In this document: in pieces, positions 1-9,003 of the stretch
How the letters are laid out: each line of letters begins with the position of its first letter
How positions within the stretch are numbered: the stretch's first letter is position 1
NCBI RefSeq assembly: GCF_021010575.1
Contig: NZ_JAJNAG010000008.1
Span: 1 to 64,000, forward strand
DNA from: Limnobaculum eriocheiris
GTDB taxonomy: Bacteria; Pseudomonadota; Gammaproteobacteria; Enterobacterales; Enterobacteriaceae
DNA length: 64,000 nucleotides
Direction of reading: 5' to 3'
Position numbers and translations under genes: made by a program
The notes under the pieces: model-generated
The model's input: only the letters and a program-made list of their open reading frames with translations
The model's database searches: none
What the model was told of the DNA's origin: nothing

Positions 1-108
1 CGAACCCATCTTAAACGGTTGACCCGCAAGACTATCTGCTTCTCAAAGTCAGAAGAAATGCACGATAAGATCATCGGATGGTATCTGACGATCAATCATT
101 ACCACTAA
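1..108 (+). mobile_element. IS1-family transposase (InsB), C-terminal end only
   Basis: Reading frame 1 is open from the first base and ends at a TAA at 106-108, giving 35 residues. The stretch [13 protein letters not shown] is the typical C-terminus of the IS1 InsB transposase, and the tail [15 protein letters not shown] has the same length as the tail in canonical IS1. The rest of the element lies outside the window. A motif resembling an IS1 terminal repeat (cattacc) ends near 103, but the exact right end cannot be fixed from one side. Family assignment rests on recall of the conserved C-terminal motif. Confidence 0.8.
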
Positions 109-154
109 ATCTGCGTCACGACCCCATCCCTCATTGTTGTCTTTGTCACACTTC

Positions 155-180
155 AGCGGCCTTTACAGGCCGCTCTTTTA
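155..180 (+). terminator. Rho-independent terminator
   Basis: A 7-bp stem AGCGGCC/GGCCGCT with a 6-nt loop is followed by CTTTTATT. It sits just beyond the IS1 tail and would stop plus-strand transcription leaving the element. It may originally have served a chromosomal gene interrupted by the insertion. Confidence 0.7.
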
Positions 181-552
181 TTGGCTTTTGCTGTATAAGA
201 AGAAAAACACTTTATAAAAAGCCGTTATATATCTTCTTTTTTCAACACTATTATTCTGGTTCTGCCTCACCATAATTAATAGCAATACTTTAAATTACAT
301 CAAAGACAGTTCTAATAACCTATAAATATTTTTAAATAACTTTCTCTAAAGCAGTTACTGATAATTTATTAAATCATTATTTCCGACAACTAATAAAATA
401 CAAAAAATAAGGCAAGGAATATCCCTTATCCTATTAGCAAAAACAATAAATTTATCTTTCAAAGAACCGTTTAATAAATTACTAGTACTTCACCAGAAAT
501 AAATAATTGCCATATAAAAAAGATAAATAAATTAAAAATAAATCAGATATTA
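181..552. other. AT-rich intergenic DNA, no gene seen
   Basis: This very AT-rich stretch has no open frame with a ribosome binding site or coding character on either strand. It lies between the IS1 end and the small peptide gene, and its base composition differs from the core genes. This fits acquired or decaying DNA. Confidence 0.5.
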
Positions 553-693
553 TTAACAGCGTCCACAAACAATTTTTGCTGCATGACACAGCTTCAGGTG
601 GCCACTACAGAAGGTACCACCGGCTTCAGCAACCGATGCAACTCCGAAAGACAGTAACAAAGCAAGCGATAACATTTTCATTTTGCTAACCAT
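553..693 (-). CDS. Small secreted cysteine-rich peptide (46 aa), unknown function
   Basis: An ATG at 693 follows an AAAAGGAG ribosome binding site with normal spacing and opens 46 codons. Residues 1-24 look like a Sec signal peptide: Met-Val-Ser-Lys-Met-Lys, a hydrophobic core LSLALLLSFGVASV, and an AEA cleavage region. The remaining about 22 residues begin GGTFCSGH and contain four cysteines (C29, C36, C43, C46; spacing C-x6-C-x6-C-x2-C), two histidines, several basic residues and no acidic residue. Four cysteines in so short a mature chain suggest two disulfides in the periplasm or outside, or metal binding. I do not recognise the family. No processing, immunity or export gene is adjacent. 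It is shorter than usual annotation cut-offs and is probably unannotated. Signal peptide and start are visible in the sequence; function is unknown. Confidence 0.72.
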   Translation of the reverse strand: MVSKMKMLSLALLLSFGVASVAEAGGTFCSGHLKLCHAAKIVCGRC

Positions 694-1401
694 AATAAAC
701 TCCTTTTAATATATAATTCATATATCAGAGATATAATATAGAAACAACTTCCTCTTCTTATTAAAAGTCTCCCTAATACTCTACTCTTAAAACAAGAAAT
801 TGAGAATTGAATATAGTATTTCTGAACACGATTTTATTTACTTCTTTCCAGAAGAAAATAAGTTACTCCTGATAATATTACCATGTCAATACATAATAAA
901 AACAAAACCACAATAACCCTGGTCTATTATTGTATTGTTATAAAAATTAATTATTTCTTTTAATATAAAACAAACGTCTTAATTACGATGGTAATCTTAC
1001 TATAAGATAAATTGACTTTTGGCTATAGCTCGCTATGCAGACAGATTAAAACCAGAGTTAAATCGATTTTATTCCTGGTCATTATCCCCGGTAAACCACT
1101 GATGGATTGTTACAGCCTATTCCCGCTAAAAAATACCGGCATCAACTTATCGTCGTGACAAATTACCGTCAATTAACAGTTACCTTATTGGCCTCGTTGT
1201 AAGCCTGTTTAGCAGTTTAATAAACCGAATCATCTCCGATACACACAATCCTGATAAAACGCGCTGAGAAGCTTTATAGCGCGATAATTTCTACTTTGAA
1301 GGAGAGCAGGCACTCTGCTGTGAACGGGTTATACAGGTACATTGTGATTGGATTTAAGGCAAAACACCGCCAGAAACAGAGAAGCGCTAAATTGCAGGCA
1401 T
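694..1401. other. Intergenic region upstream of the peptide gene, no gene seen
   Basis: The part next to the peptide gene (694-760) is extremely AT-rich. On the minus strand it holds a plausible sigma-70 promoter: TTGTTT, 17 nt, then TATATG. From about 1020 to 1400 the composition becomes more balanced, but every frame is broken by stops and I recognise no product. It may be an old pseudogene remnant. Confidence 0.4.
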
Positions 1402-1425
1402 AAAAAAAGATACCTTTCGGTATCT
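1402..1425 (-). terminator. Terminator of the csrA-linked tRNA cluster
   Basis: On the minus strand this reads AGATACC-GAAA-GGTATCT followed by seven T. A 7-bp stem with a stable GNRA-type tetraloop and U-run lies 14 bases past the last tRNA-Arg, as expected for the end of the tRNA transcript. Confidence 0.9.
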
Positions 1426-1438
1426 GCAAACTTCAAAA

Positions 1439-1515
1439 TGGTGCACCCGAGAGGATTCGAACCTCTGACCGCTCGGTTCGTAGCCGAGTACTCTATCCAG
1501 CTGAGCTACGGGTGC
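1439..1515 (-). tRNA. tRNA-Arg(ACG)
   Basis: A 77-nt cloverleaf with acceptor stem GCACCCG/CGGGTGC, anticodon loop CTACGAA (anticodon ACG, read as inosine-modified ICG), T-loop GGTTCGAATCC and an encoded CCA end. It matches the enterobacterial argV/argY/argZ/argQ type that follows serV next to csrA. It is the last gene of this array and is followed by a terminator. Confidence 0.97.
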
Positions 1516-1595
1516 TCTTTGATTCCCTGAAACAGATATTACGATGGCATCTGTTTTTGATACGAATGCTGTTACTAAAACAACACTGTAAAATA

Positions 1596-1672
1596 TGGTG
1601 CACCCGAGAGGATTCGAACCTCTGACCGCTCGGTTCGTAGCCGAGTACTCTATCCAGCTGAGCTACGGGTGC
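1596..1672 (-). tRNA. tRNA-Arg(ACG), second copy
   Basis: This 77-nt gene has the same sequence as the tRNA at 1439-1515, including anticodon ACG and encoded CCA. An 80-bp spacer separates the copies. E. coli carries four such copies at this locus; only two are present here. Co-transcription with the upstream tRNA-Ser is likely, since no terminator lies between them. Confidence 0.97.
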
Positions 1673-1697
1673 AGATTCTAACAATGTAGTAAGTAAA

Positions 1698-1790
1698 TGG
1701 CGGTGAGGGAGGGATTCGAACCCTCGATGCAGCTTTTGACCGCATACTCCCTTAGCAGGGGAGCGCCTTCAGCCTCTCGGCCACCTCACC
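1698..1790 (-). tRNA. serV: tRNA-Ser(GCT)
   Basis: A 93-nt type II tRNA with acceptor GGTGAGG/CCTCACC, discriminator G, encoded CCA, a long variable arm and anticodon GCT in the loop CTGCTAA. It lies between csrA and the tRNA-Arg copies, as E. coli serV does. Confidence 0.96.
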
Positions 1791-2029
1791 TTGTACTTAC
1801 TATCTACAGGTTGCTAAACATTAAAAATGTTTATTAACACTGCGTGGCGCACATATTACTTTCCCGGACTTATAAGTCAAATACTTTTTCATTCATTAGG
1901 TTCGTTTGTGCACTAAGCAAACAACACGAACAATTTGCCAGCAAAAAATCGTACTTTTGTGGCAAAACCAGGGGATAAAAAACAGAATATAAAAAGAGGC
2001 AATAACCAAAAAATCAGAGGAATTTCGAA

Positions 2030-2074
2030 AAAATCAACGCGCCTTACTTTCGATTACCGCAAGTAAGGCGCGTT
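2030..2074 (-). terminator. csrA terminator
   Basis: A perfect 14-bp stem (AACGCGCCTTACTT at 2036-2049 with its complement at 2061-2074) has an 11-nt loop and is followed on the minus strand by GATTTTTTC. It begins 6 bases past the csrA stop codon. Confidence 0.93.
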
Positions 2075-2080
2075 TATTGG

Positions 2081-2266
2081 TTAAAAAGTCGATTGTTGTG
2101 ACTTTTCAGCCTGAATTCGCTGGTAGATCTCTTCACGGTGAACAGATACTTCTTTCGGTGCATTAACACCAATACGAACTTGATTACCTTTCACGCCCAA
2201 AACAGTAACAGTAACTTCGTCACCAATCATCAGCGTTTCACCAACTCTACGAGTTAGAATAAGCAT
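2081..2266 (-). CDS. csrA: Carbon storage regulator CsrA
   Basis: CsrA is a 61-aa homodimeric RNA-binding protein that binds GGA motifs in leaders and represses or stabilises target mRNAs. It acts downstream of BarA-UvrY signalling, and barA lies in this window. The N-terminal strand [16 protein letters not shown] with R6-R7 and the region VSVHREEIY containing R44 are the two RNA-contact surfaces, and both are intact. Length equals that of E. coli CsrA. The start is supported by AAGGAG at proper spacing. It lies downstream of alaS in the usual order and ends at a strong terminator. Confidence 0.98.
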   Translation of the reverse strand: MLILTRRVGETLMIGDEVTVTVLGVKGNQVRIGVNAPKEVSVHREEIYQRIQAEKSQQSTF

Positions 2267-2486
2267 TCTTTGCTCCTTGACAGATTAAACAGACCATTGC
2301 ATCTCTTTGTGCATCCTGCCCATTATCCATGATATGCCCTAAGAACGTAAGCTATAAATCCGATAGATTAACTAGCATCACTGACTCATTCAGCCAATAA
2401 TCAAGATAAGAACACGTATATGCCTAAGTTTAGCCAACTTTAGTAATTTTGTACTAATTTGTTTCAACTAAAAATATCAAACAACC

Positions 2487-2534
2487 CCGCAGGTTCCAAT
2501 ATGATAAAACAGAATAATCATACAAACCTGCGGG
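2487..2534 (-). terminator. alaS terminator with extended stem
   Basis: Just past the alaS stop, the minus strand reads CCCGCAGGTTT...GGAACCTGCGGG. The long loop contains a second pairing (TATGAT/ATCATA), giving an extended stem followed by a T-rich tract (TTGTTTGATATTTTT). Confidence 0.8.
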
Positions 2535-2541
2535 CCCTGTT

Positions 2542-5169
2542 TTATAGTTTAGCAGCAACCCAGTTTTCTACCGTTGCTAATGCAGCGGGTAACGCTGTCA
2601 CATCGGTACCACCTGCCTGAGCCATATCAGGACGCCCACCGCCTTTACCACCCACTAACTGAGCGACAGGGCTAATCAGTTCACCGGCTTTTACCCGATC
2701 GACCAAATCTTTGGTTACACCAGCGATTAAGCTAACTTTGTCATCATGTACCGTTGCCAATACGATAATGCCGGAGCCTAGCTGATTTTTAATGTCATCA
2801 ACCATGGTGCGCAACATTTTTGGTTCAACGTTTTGCAGGTTGCTAACCAGCAGCTTAACCCCTTTTACGTCTACCGCTTTGCTGACTAATGATGAACTTT
2901 CCTGAGCTGCCAGTTGATCTTTTAACTGTTGAAGCTCTTTCTCTACGCCTTTGGCATGTTCCAGCAGGCTCTTCACTTTTTCGATCAGACTGTTGCTGTC
3001 ACCTTTTACCAACGATGCCACTTCGCTCAATACATCTGTTTGCTGATGCATAGAGACGATGGCATTCTCACCGGTAACCGCTTCAATACGACGCACACCG
3101 GCCGCAATACCGGATTCAGAAGTAATACGGAACAAACCAATATTACCGGTCGCTTCAGTATGAGTACCACCACATAATTCAGTGGAGAAGTCCCCCATAG
3201 AGAGTACGCGAACTTTATCATCGTACTTCTCGCCAAACAGCGCCATGGCCCCTTTGGCTCTGGCCGCTTCCAGATCCATAATATGGGTTTCTACCCGTAG
3301 ATTGCGGCGAATTTGCTGATTGACTAAGTCTTCAACCGCGCGAACCTGTTCCGGCTTCATGGCTTCAGGATGAGAGAAGTCAAAACGCAGATAGTTATCA
3401 TTAACCAGAGAACCTTTCTGCGCGACATGCTCACCTAAAATTTGGCGCAGAGCAGCATGCAGTAAGTGGGTTGCCGAGTGGTTAAGACGAATACGTCCAC
3501 GACGCACAACATCCACCGCCGCATCAACGCTCTCCCCGACTTTCAGTTCACCCTGAGTCAAACGACCAACGTGACCAATTGCCTGACCATATTTTTGCGT
3601 ATCCAGCACCTCAAAGGTGCTATGGGTGGATTTCAGCACGCCCCGATCGCCAACCTGTCCACCGGACTCACCGTAGAATGGCGTATTGTCCAATACCACG
3701 ACGGCTTCCTGGCCGCTCTTAATCTCTTTAACTTCATTACCGGCAACAAACAGTGCGATAACTTTTGATGACTGTTCCAGACGCTCATAGCCGCTAAAGC
3801 ATGTTTCACCGTCAACGCGAATTAATTTGCTGTAGTCAGCGCTAAAACCGCTGGATTCACGAGCGCGACGACGCTGCTCTTCCATCGCTTTTTCAAAACC
3901 GGCTTCATCGACTTTAATATTGCGTTCACGACAAACATCAGCCGTTAAGTCCAGCGGGAAACCAAAGGTATCGTACAGGCGGAATGCGGTCTCACCGGCC
4001 AGCGTATCCCCTGTCAGCTTACTCAACTCTTCATCCAGTAGCGTTAAGCCGCGTTCCAGAGTACGGGCAAACTGCTCTTCTTCGGTTTTCAGTATTTGTT
4101 CAACCACCGACTGCTGGCGGCGTAGCTCATCCGCAGCACTGCCCATCACACTAATTAATGGGGCAACTAACTTATAGAAGAACGTTTCCGTCGCGCCAAG
4201 CATATGCCCATGACGCACTGCACGGCGGATGATACGGCGTAATACGTAGCCGCGGCCTTCATTTGACGGCACTACACCATCAGAAATCAGGAAGGCGCAA
4301 GAACGAATATGATCGGCAATAACCCGTAAAGATTTACTGCTTAAATCGGTCGCTTTGGTGGCTTTAGCTGCCGCATCAATCAGGGTACGGAACAGGTCGA
4401 TATCGTAGTTAGAGTTAACGTGCTGTAAAACCGCAGCAATACGCTCTAAGCCCATGCCGGTATCCACAGAAGGCTTCGGCAATGGCAGCATGGTTCCGTC
4501 GGTTTGACGGTTAAACTGCATAAATACGATATTCCAGATTTCAATATAGCGGTCGCCATCTTCTTCCGGCGAACCCGGAGGGCCGCCCCATATATGGTCA
4601 CCGTGGTCAAAGAAGATCTCAGTACATGGACCACAAGGGCCGGTATCACCCATCTGCCAGAAGTTATCAGATGCATAAGCAGCACCTTTGTTATCGCCGA
4701 TACGGATGATTCTTTCGCGGGGAATACCGATCTCTTTTTCCCAGATTTCGTAAGCTTCATCGTCCGTTGCGTACACGGTCACCCACAGCTTTTCTTTTGG
4801 CAGGTTAAACCATTGAGCGCCGGTGAGTAACTCCCAGGCAAAATTAATAGCATCGTGCTTAAAGTAATCACCAAAACTGAAGTTACCCAGCATTTCAAAG
4901 AAGGTATGGTGGCGGGCGGTATAACCTACGTTTTCTAAGTCATTATGTTTACCACCGGCGCGCACACAGCGCTGAGAAGTCGTTGCCCGAGTATAGGCAC
5001 GCTTATCCAGCCCAAGAAATACATCTTTAAACTGGTTCATCCCTGCGTTGGTAAACAGGAGTGTTGGATCGTTATGCGGCACTAAAGAGCTGCTATCGAC
5101 AACTTGGTGCCCTTTACTATTAAAGAAATCGAGAAACGCTTGACGGATCTCAGCGGTGCTCTTGGTCAT
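2542..5169 (-). CDS. alaS: Alanine-tRNA ligase
   Basis: This enzyme attaches alanine to tRNA-Ala in the cytoplasm and clears mischarged Ser/Gly. The 875-aa length matches E. coli (876). The N-terminal class II catalytic core contains the motif-2 region [19 protein letters not shown] (about 66-84). The editing domain carries the HxxxH zinc/editing motif ([10 protein letters not shown]) and [10 protein letters not shown]. The C-terminal C-Ala domain ends in the glycine-rich [15 protein letters not shown]. It lies upstream of csrA and downstream of recX, the conserved enterobacterial order. No truncation is seen. Confidence 0.98.
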   Translation of the reverse strand: MTKSTAEIRQAFLDFFNSKGHQVVDSSSLVPHNDPTLLFTNAGMNQFKDVFLGLDKRAYTRATTSQRCVRAGGKHNDLENVGYTARHHTFFEMLGNFSFGDYFKHDAINFAWELLTGAQWFNLPKEKLWVTVYATDDEAYEIWEKEIGIPRERIIRIGDNKGAAYASDNFWQMGDTGPCGPCTEIFFDHGDHIWGGPPGSPEEDGDRYIEIWNIVFMQFNRQTDGTMLPLPKPSVDTGMGLERIAAVLQHVNSNYDIDLFRTLIDAAAKATKATDLSSKSLRVIADHIRSCAFLISDGVVPSNEGRGYVLRRIIRRAVRHGHMLGATETFFYKLVAPLISVMGSAADELRRQQSVVEQILKTEEEQFARTLERGLTLLDEELSKLTGDTLAGETAFRLYDTFGFPLDLTADVCRERNIKVDEAGFEKAMEEQRRRARESSGFSADYSKLIRVDGETCFSGYERLEQSSKVIALFVAGNEVKEIKSGQEAVVVLDNTPFYGESGGQVGDRGVLKSTHSTFEVLDTQKYGQAIGHVGRLTQGELKVGESVDAAVDVVRRGRIRLNHSATHLLHAALRQILGEHVAQKGSLVNDNYLRFDFSHPEAMKPEQVRAVEDLVNQQIRRNLRVETHIMDLEAARAKGAMALFGEKYDDKVRVLSMGDFSTELCGGTHTEATGNIGLFRITSESGIAAGVRRIEAVTGENAIVSMHQQTDVLSEVASLVKGDSNSLIEKVKSLLEHAKGVEKELQQLKDQLAAQESSSLVSKAVDVKGVKLLVSNLQNVEPKMLRTMVDDIKNQLGSGIIVLATVHDDKVSLIAGVTKDLVDRVKAGELISPVAQLVGGKGGGRPDMAQAGGTDVTALPAALATVENWVAAKL

Positions 5170-5311
5170 ATAATTTCCAATATCTGGCTAATAAAATGAA
5201 GGCGATACGTAAGTTAAGCACGAAAAATCAGAAGTAAGCGACTTATTTACGAATTAAAAGTAGCCATAAGATAAAATTTCTTTGATGGGAAGTAAATCCG
5301 CAGAAGATTTA

Positions 5312-5779
5312 TTATTCAGAATCGCTGAAAACTGATTGAATTTCATCCTGAGCAAACCCACGACATGCAAGATAACGCTGCATTTTTGAGCGTTCTTTCC
5401 AGTCCGTCGGGATATTATCCCCAAAACGCTGCGTCGCGACTTTTTTAGCTTTTTCATACCAGTCAATCTCACAGGCTTGCATCGCCCGGGAAATATCGTC
5501 CCGATCGATGCCCTTCTGCTGCAATTCTGACCGAATACGCTGACGGCCATAACCTTTATGGCTGCGACCGATAATAAATTTACGGGAGTATTCCGCATCG
5601 TTAAGCCAATTGTACTGATGACAGTATTCAATTGCGCGATCGATGGATTCTTTGGAGATGGGTTCTTTTTCTGCGGTGCGGTCGAAAGGAGAATGCGCCG
5701 CAAGCTTACGGCGCATCTCTTGTTCACTATAATCACGCTGGGCTAATAAGCGCATTGCTCGTGGTAATAGTGATTTCAT
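5312..5779 (-). CDS. recX: Regulatory protein RecX
   Basis: RecX binds RecA filaments and limits their extension, damping recombination and the SOS response. The 155-aa protein has the tandem three-helix RecX repeats, recognisable by QRDYSEQEMRRKL near the N-terminus, YCHQYNWLNDAEYSRKFI, and KGYGRQRIRSELQQKGI. Length is close to the E. coli protein (166). It starts 37 bases after recA with no strong terminator between, so recA read-through and the same LexA control are expected. Confidence 0.96.
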   Translation of the reverse strand: MKSLLPRAMRLLAQRDYSEQEMRRKLAAHSPFDRTAEKEPISKESIDRAIEYCHQYNWLNDAEYSRKFIIGRSHKGYGRQRIRSELQQKGIDRDDISRAMQACEIDWYEKAKKVATQRFGDNIPTDWKERSKMQRYLACRGFAQDEIQSVFSDSE

Positions 5780-5816
5780 AACTAACCAACTCTACAACTT
5801 AAGCTTACGGCCGAAA

Positions 5817-6872
5817 TTAAAACTCTTCGCCTTCCGGCAGCTCGGCATCATCTTCAATATCCGCACCGGCTGGCACAAATGGGTTAGCGGTCAGCAATAA
5901 TTCACGCAGGCGTTTTTCCAGATCGTTAGAAATTGCCGGGTTTTCCTGCAGGAATTTCATTGAATTAGCTTTGCCCTGACCAATTTTGTCACCGTTATAG
6001 GCATACCATGCGCCAGATTTATCAACCAGCTTATGCTTAACACCCAGATCGATCAGCTCACTCTCTTTAGAAATACCGCTGCCGTACAGGATTTGGAAAT
6101 CTGCCTGACGGAATGGTGCAGAGATCTTATTCTTCACCACTTTAACGCGCGTTTCGTTACCCACCACTTCTTCACCATCTTTAATTGCGCCTACGCGACG
6201 AATATCCAGACGAACAGAAGCATAGAATTTCAGTGCGTTACCACCAGTGGTGGTTTCAGGGTTACCAAACATCACGCCAATTTTCATACGGATCTGGTTG
6301 ATGAAGATCACCAGACATTTAGCATTCTTAATATTACCGGTTAACTTACGCAGCGCCTGAGACATTAAACGTGCCTGCAAACCAACGTGAGAGTCACCCA
6401 TTTCGCCTTCAATTTCAGCTTTTGGCGTTAACGCAGCAACGGAGTCAATAATGATAACGTCAACAGCACCGGAACGAACTAAAGCATCACAAATTTCCAG
6501 CGCCTGTTCACCCGTATCCGGCTGAGAGATCAGTAAGTCATCTACCTGCACACCCAGCTTGGCGGCATAAATTGGGTCCAGAGCATGTTCAGCATCGATA
6601 AAGGCGCAGGTTTTGCCTTCTCTTTGTGCCTGAGCAATAACGGACAGCGTCAGCGTGGTTTTACCGGAAGATTCTGGCCCAAAGATTTCAACCACGCGGC
6701 CCATTGGTAAACCACCAATACCCAGCGCAACATCCAGGCTCAGGGAGCCGGTGGAAACAGACTCAACATCAAGAGATTGAGTGTCACCCAAACGCATGAT
6801 TGAACCCTTACCAAACTGCTTTTCAATCTGTCCTAATGCGGCGGCAAGCGCTCTTTGTTTGTTGTCATCCAT
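5817..6872 (-). CDS. recA: Recombinase RecA
   Basis: RecA is the ATP-dependent strand-exchange protein and the coprotease for LexA cleavage. The 351-aa length is typical (353 in E. coli). Walker A GPESSGKT lies at about 65-72, and Walker [13 protein letters not shown] near 140. DNA-binding loop L1 ([21 protein letters not shown]) and L2 ([20 protein letters not shown]) are intact, and the acidic C-terminal tail [14 protein letters not shown] is present. It is transcribed from a promoter carrying a near-ideal LexA box at 6947-6966, with recX downstream and pncC upstream. Confidence 0.99.
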   Translation of the reverse strand: MDDNKQRALAAALGQIEKQFGKGSIMRLGDTQSLDVESVSTGSLSLDVALGIGGLPMGRVVEIFGPESSGKTTLTLSVIAQAQREGKTCAFIDAEHALDPIYAAKLGVQVDDLLISQPDTGEQALEICDALVRSGAVDVIIIDSVAALTPKAEIEGEMGDSHVGLQARLMSQALRKLTGNIKNAKCLVIFINQIRMKIGVMFGNPETTTGGNALKFYASVRLDIRRVGAIKDGEEVVGNETRVKVVKNKISAPFRQADFQILYGSGISKESELIDLGVKHKLVDKSGAWYAYNGDKIGQGKANSMKFLQENPAISNDLEKRLRELLLTANPFVPAGADIEDDAELPEGEEF

Positions 6873-6946
6873 TATGCGGCTCCGTGGTTATCAAATGTGG
6901 TCATAAAGTAATATGAGACTTTATCTCTAAAGCGATGAAATGATTA

Positions 6947-6966
6947 TACTGTATAATCATACAGTA
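6947..6966 (-). promoter_or_regulatory. LexA (SOS) box of recA
   Basis: The plus strand reads TACTGTATAATCATACAGTA, a perfect CTGT-N8-ACAG palindrome extended to TACTGT/ACAGTA, almost identical to the E. coli recA operator. It lies 75-94 bases upstream of the recA start, where LexA repression would control recA-recX. Confidence 0.97.
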
Positions 6967-6977
6967 TCAAGTCAGTT

Positions 6978-7463
6978 TTAAATAAATTTTTCCAGCACTA
7001 CCCTCAGGGCATATTCTACCGCCTGTTGACGTACCTGATGGCGGTTGCCATTAAAGCGCCTTTTGCGGGCAATCACCAGCCCTTCACGATTCGCCCAGCC
7101 AAACCAAACGGTGCCAACCGGCTTTTCAGCACTACCGCCGTCCGGCCCGGCAATACCGCTCACCGAAATAGCGATATCCGCATCGGCAGCCTTTAGCGCG
7201 CCGGTTGCCATTTCTCTCACCGTTGGTTCACTAACGGCTCCCCATTGGGAAAGCGTTTGTTGGTTAACGCCCAGTAACTGCTGTTTAGCCAAATTACTGT
7301 AGGTGACAAAGCCGCGGTCAAAATAGGCTGAACTTCCCGCTATTTCGGTAAAATAAGCGGCAATCAAACCACCGGTGCAAGACTCAGCGCAAGTGATCCA
7401 CTGGCTTTTAGCAGCAAGACGTTGGCCAATCTGCTGACTCAACTCGCATATTCTGGTATTCAA
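6978..7463 (-). CDS. pncC: Nicotinamide-nucleotide amidohydrolase PncC
   Basis: PncC deamidates nicotinamide mononucleotide to nicotinate mononucleotide in NAD salvage. The 161-aa protein is the stand-alone CinA C-terminal domain type. Conserved segments are TCAESCTGG (about 24-32), SSAYFDRGFVTYSN, and SGIAGPDGGSAEKPVGTVW. The start codon is TTG at 7463, supported by AGGGGAG about 8 bases upstream and by alignment with the E. coli N-terminus. It precedes recA as in other enterobacteria. Confidence 0.95.
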   Translation of the reverse strand: MNTRICELSQQIGQRLAAKSQWITCAESCTGGLIAAYFTEIAGSSAYFDRGFVTYSNLAKQQLLGVNQQTLSQWGAVSEPTVREMATGALKAADADIAISVSGIAGPDGGSAEKPVGTVWFGWANREGLVIARKRRFNGNRHQVRQQAVEYALRVVLEKFI

Positions 7464-7508
7464 TATAGAGACTCCCCTGCGGTTATTCTCCTGAACAGGC
7501 TACTCGCA

Positions 7509-7540
7509 ACAAAGCCTGAGAGCATAAGTCTCAGGCTTTG
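7509..7540. terminator. Stem-loop between mltB and pncC
   Basis: CAAAGCCTGAG and its exact complement CTCAGGCTTTG enclose a 9-nt loop. On either strand the stem is followed by only a short T-containing run. It may terminate mltB transcription on the minus strand; function is inferred from position. Confidence 0.5.
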
Positions 7541-7645
7541 TTTACCCTACAGAAGATTACCATATATGAAACACAGACAGGGAATCAAACCTGCCTGTAT
7601 CAATATGCAAAAGGCCTTTCAGTTTTTAATCTATTGAAACGCTAA

Positions 7646-7693
7646 TTTGTTGGTTGTAGGGGAGCAAAAATACGCTCCGCTACAACCAACAAA
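7646..7693. repeat. Long inverted repeat after mltB
   Basis: A 14-bp perfect arm (TTTGTTGGTTGTAG at 7646-7659; complement at 7680-7693) continues, after one mismatch, into a 5-bp GGAGC/GCTCC stem with an 8-nt A-rich loop. It begins 6 bases past the mltB stop. There is no U-run downstream on the minus strand, so it is not a textbook terminator; mRNA 3'-end protection or a small repeat element is possible. Confidence 0.7.
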
Positions 7694-7698
7694 AACAC

Positions 7699-8811
7699 TT
7701 ATCTGGCGCGTTTAACCGCTTCACCTAACTGCCATACTGCCATGGCGTAGTGCGTGCTGTGATTGTAACGGGTGATGGCGTAGAAGTTGGGTAAACCATA
7801 CCAGTATTCATAGTTGGTACCCATGTCAAAACGCAACAGACTGGCTTCCTGATAGCCTCCAAGGGAGCTTTGTGGTCTTAGCCCGGCGGAGGCTAACGTA
7901 GAAAGTGGATAAACGGTGTTAAATCCATGCTTCAATCCAGGTGCTTCGCCAACGCCAGGTACGGCAATCGGTGCATTTTTCTTCCAGCCATGTGCCTGGA
8001 AGTAATGGGCTACGCTACCAATAGCATCTTCCGGATCCCACAGGTTAACATGGCCGTTACCATTAAAATCTACCGCATAGTCTTTAAATGAGGATGGCAT
8101 AAATTGACCATACCCCATGGCTCCGGCATAAGAGCCGCGTAAAGAGAGCGGGTCGTTGCCTTCTTTACGCGCCATCAGCAGGAAGGTTTCCAGCTCACCG
8201 GTAAAATACTCTGAGCGACGTGGGTAGTCGAAAGAGAGCGTTGCTAATGCATCAATGATGCGAGTTTTACCCATGACGCGGCCCCAACGGGTCTCTACTC
8301 CAATGATGCCAACAATGATTTCTGGTGGTACGCCATATCGTTGCCAGGCGCGTTGTAAAGCACCTTCATACTGATTCCAGAATACAACGCCATTTTGTAC
8401 ATTGTCCGGCGTGATGAACTTATTACGATAGCGAATCCATGAACCGTTTGGCCCGGATGGTTGACCGGTGCTCACCGTAGTAGACGGTGCTTGTTTATCC
8501 ATCAATTTAATGACGTAATCCAGCCGTTTAGTCTGACCTAATACGCTTTGTAACTGTTGACGATCAAAACCATGCACCCGAACCATCTTATCAATAAAGC
8601 GAGATGTCGCCGGATTATAGGCAAAATCACCGTCGGCTAAATGGTTAGCATGTTCAGCTTCAAGCTGAAAACCCCCTCTTACGGTGTATACATCCGGTAG
8701 CGGTGCAGTTCCTGACATTGGTGCAAAAACGGGGGAGGTAGACTGGGGCTTACTGCTACTACAGGCAGAAAGCAACAGAACTAAAGGTAATAAAGCAGCC
8801 AAATAACGCAT
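7699..8811 (-). CDS. mltB: Membrane-bound lytic murein transglycosylase B
   Basis: MltB cleaves the peptidoglycan glycan backbone to form 1,6-anhydromuropeptides, anchored in the outer membrane facing the periplasm. The N-terminus is a lipoprotein signal with lipobox LLLSACSS. The catalytic Glu lies in GIIGVETRWGR (about residue 173), followed by SLRGSYAGAMGYGQFMPSS and the calcium-loop-like DFNGNGHVNLWDPEDAIGSVAHYF. I chose ATG 8811; a TTG codon immediately upstream could add one residue. Length 370 is close to the 361 of E. coli. Confidence 0.96.
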   Translation of the reverse strand: MRYLAALLPLVLLLSACSSSKPQSTSPVFAPMSGTAPLPDVYTVRGGFQLEAEHANHLADGDFAYNPATSRFIDKMVRVHGFDRQQLQSVLGQTKRLDYVIKLMDKQAPSTTVSTGQPSGPNGSWIRYRNKFITPDNVQNGVVFWNQYEGALQRAWQRYGVPPEIIVGIIGVETRWGRVMGKTRIIDALATLSFDYPRRSEYFTGELETFLLMARKEGNDPLSLRGSYAGAMGYGQFMPSSFKDYAVDFNGNGHVNLWDPEDAIGSVAHYFQAHGWKKNAPIAVPGVGEAPGLKHGFNTVYPLSTLASAGLRPQSSLGGYQEASLLRFDMGTNYEYWYGLPNFYAITRYNHSTHYAMAVWQLGEAVKRAR

Positions 8812-9003
8812 CAAATATCCATATGAACAAACAGAAAAGAATGGCGACTATGGTAAGGCATTATCTACTATGAACAAACAGGAATATGCCTGAGTTACCG
8901 CACAACCTTGAATCCACTGGCGATAAAATAGTCATGAATCGCTGGGTTTATTGGTGCTTACGGATATAATCGCAAAAGAGTTTCAATTTTTACGGAGCAC
9001 AAT

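Noticed and set aside
78-275. 65-codon plus-strand frame next to the IS1 end
   Set aside because: It overlaps the transposase tail in another frame, runs through a clear terminator hairpin and lacks a ribosome binding site.
1348-1684. Open frames on both strands across the tRNA-Arg genes
   Set aside because: Frames such as [12 protein letters not shown] and [23 protein letters not shown] are well-known artefacts of translating tRNA genes.
2929-4830. Several 80-108 codon frames inside alaS
   Set aside because: They are shadows of the alaS coding sequence, which is full length with all expected motifs.
5254-5736. 160-codon minus-strand frame overlapping recX
   Set aside because: RecX motifs are in the other frame (5312-5779). 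This one has basic, low-complexity shadow composition and no family features.
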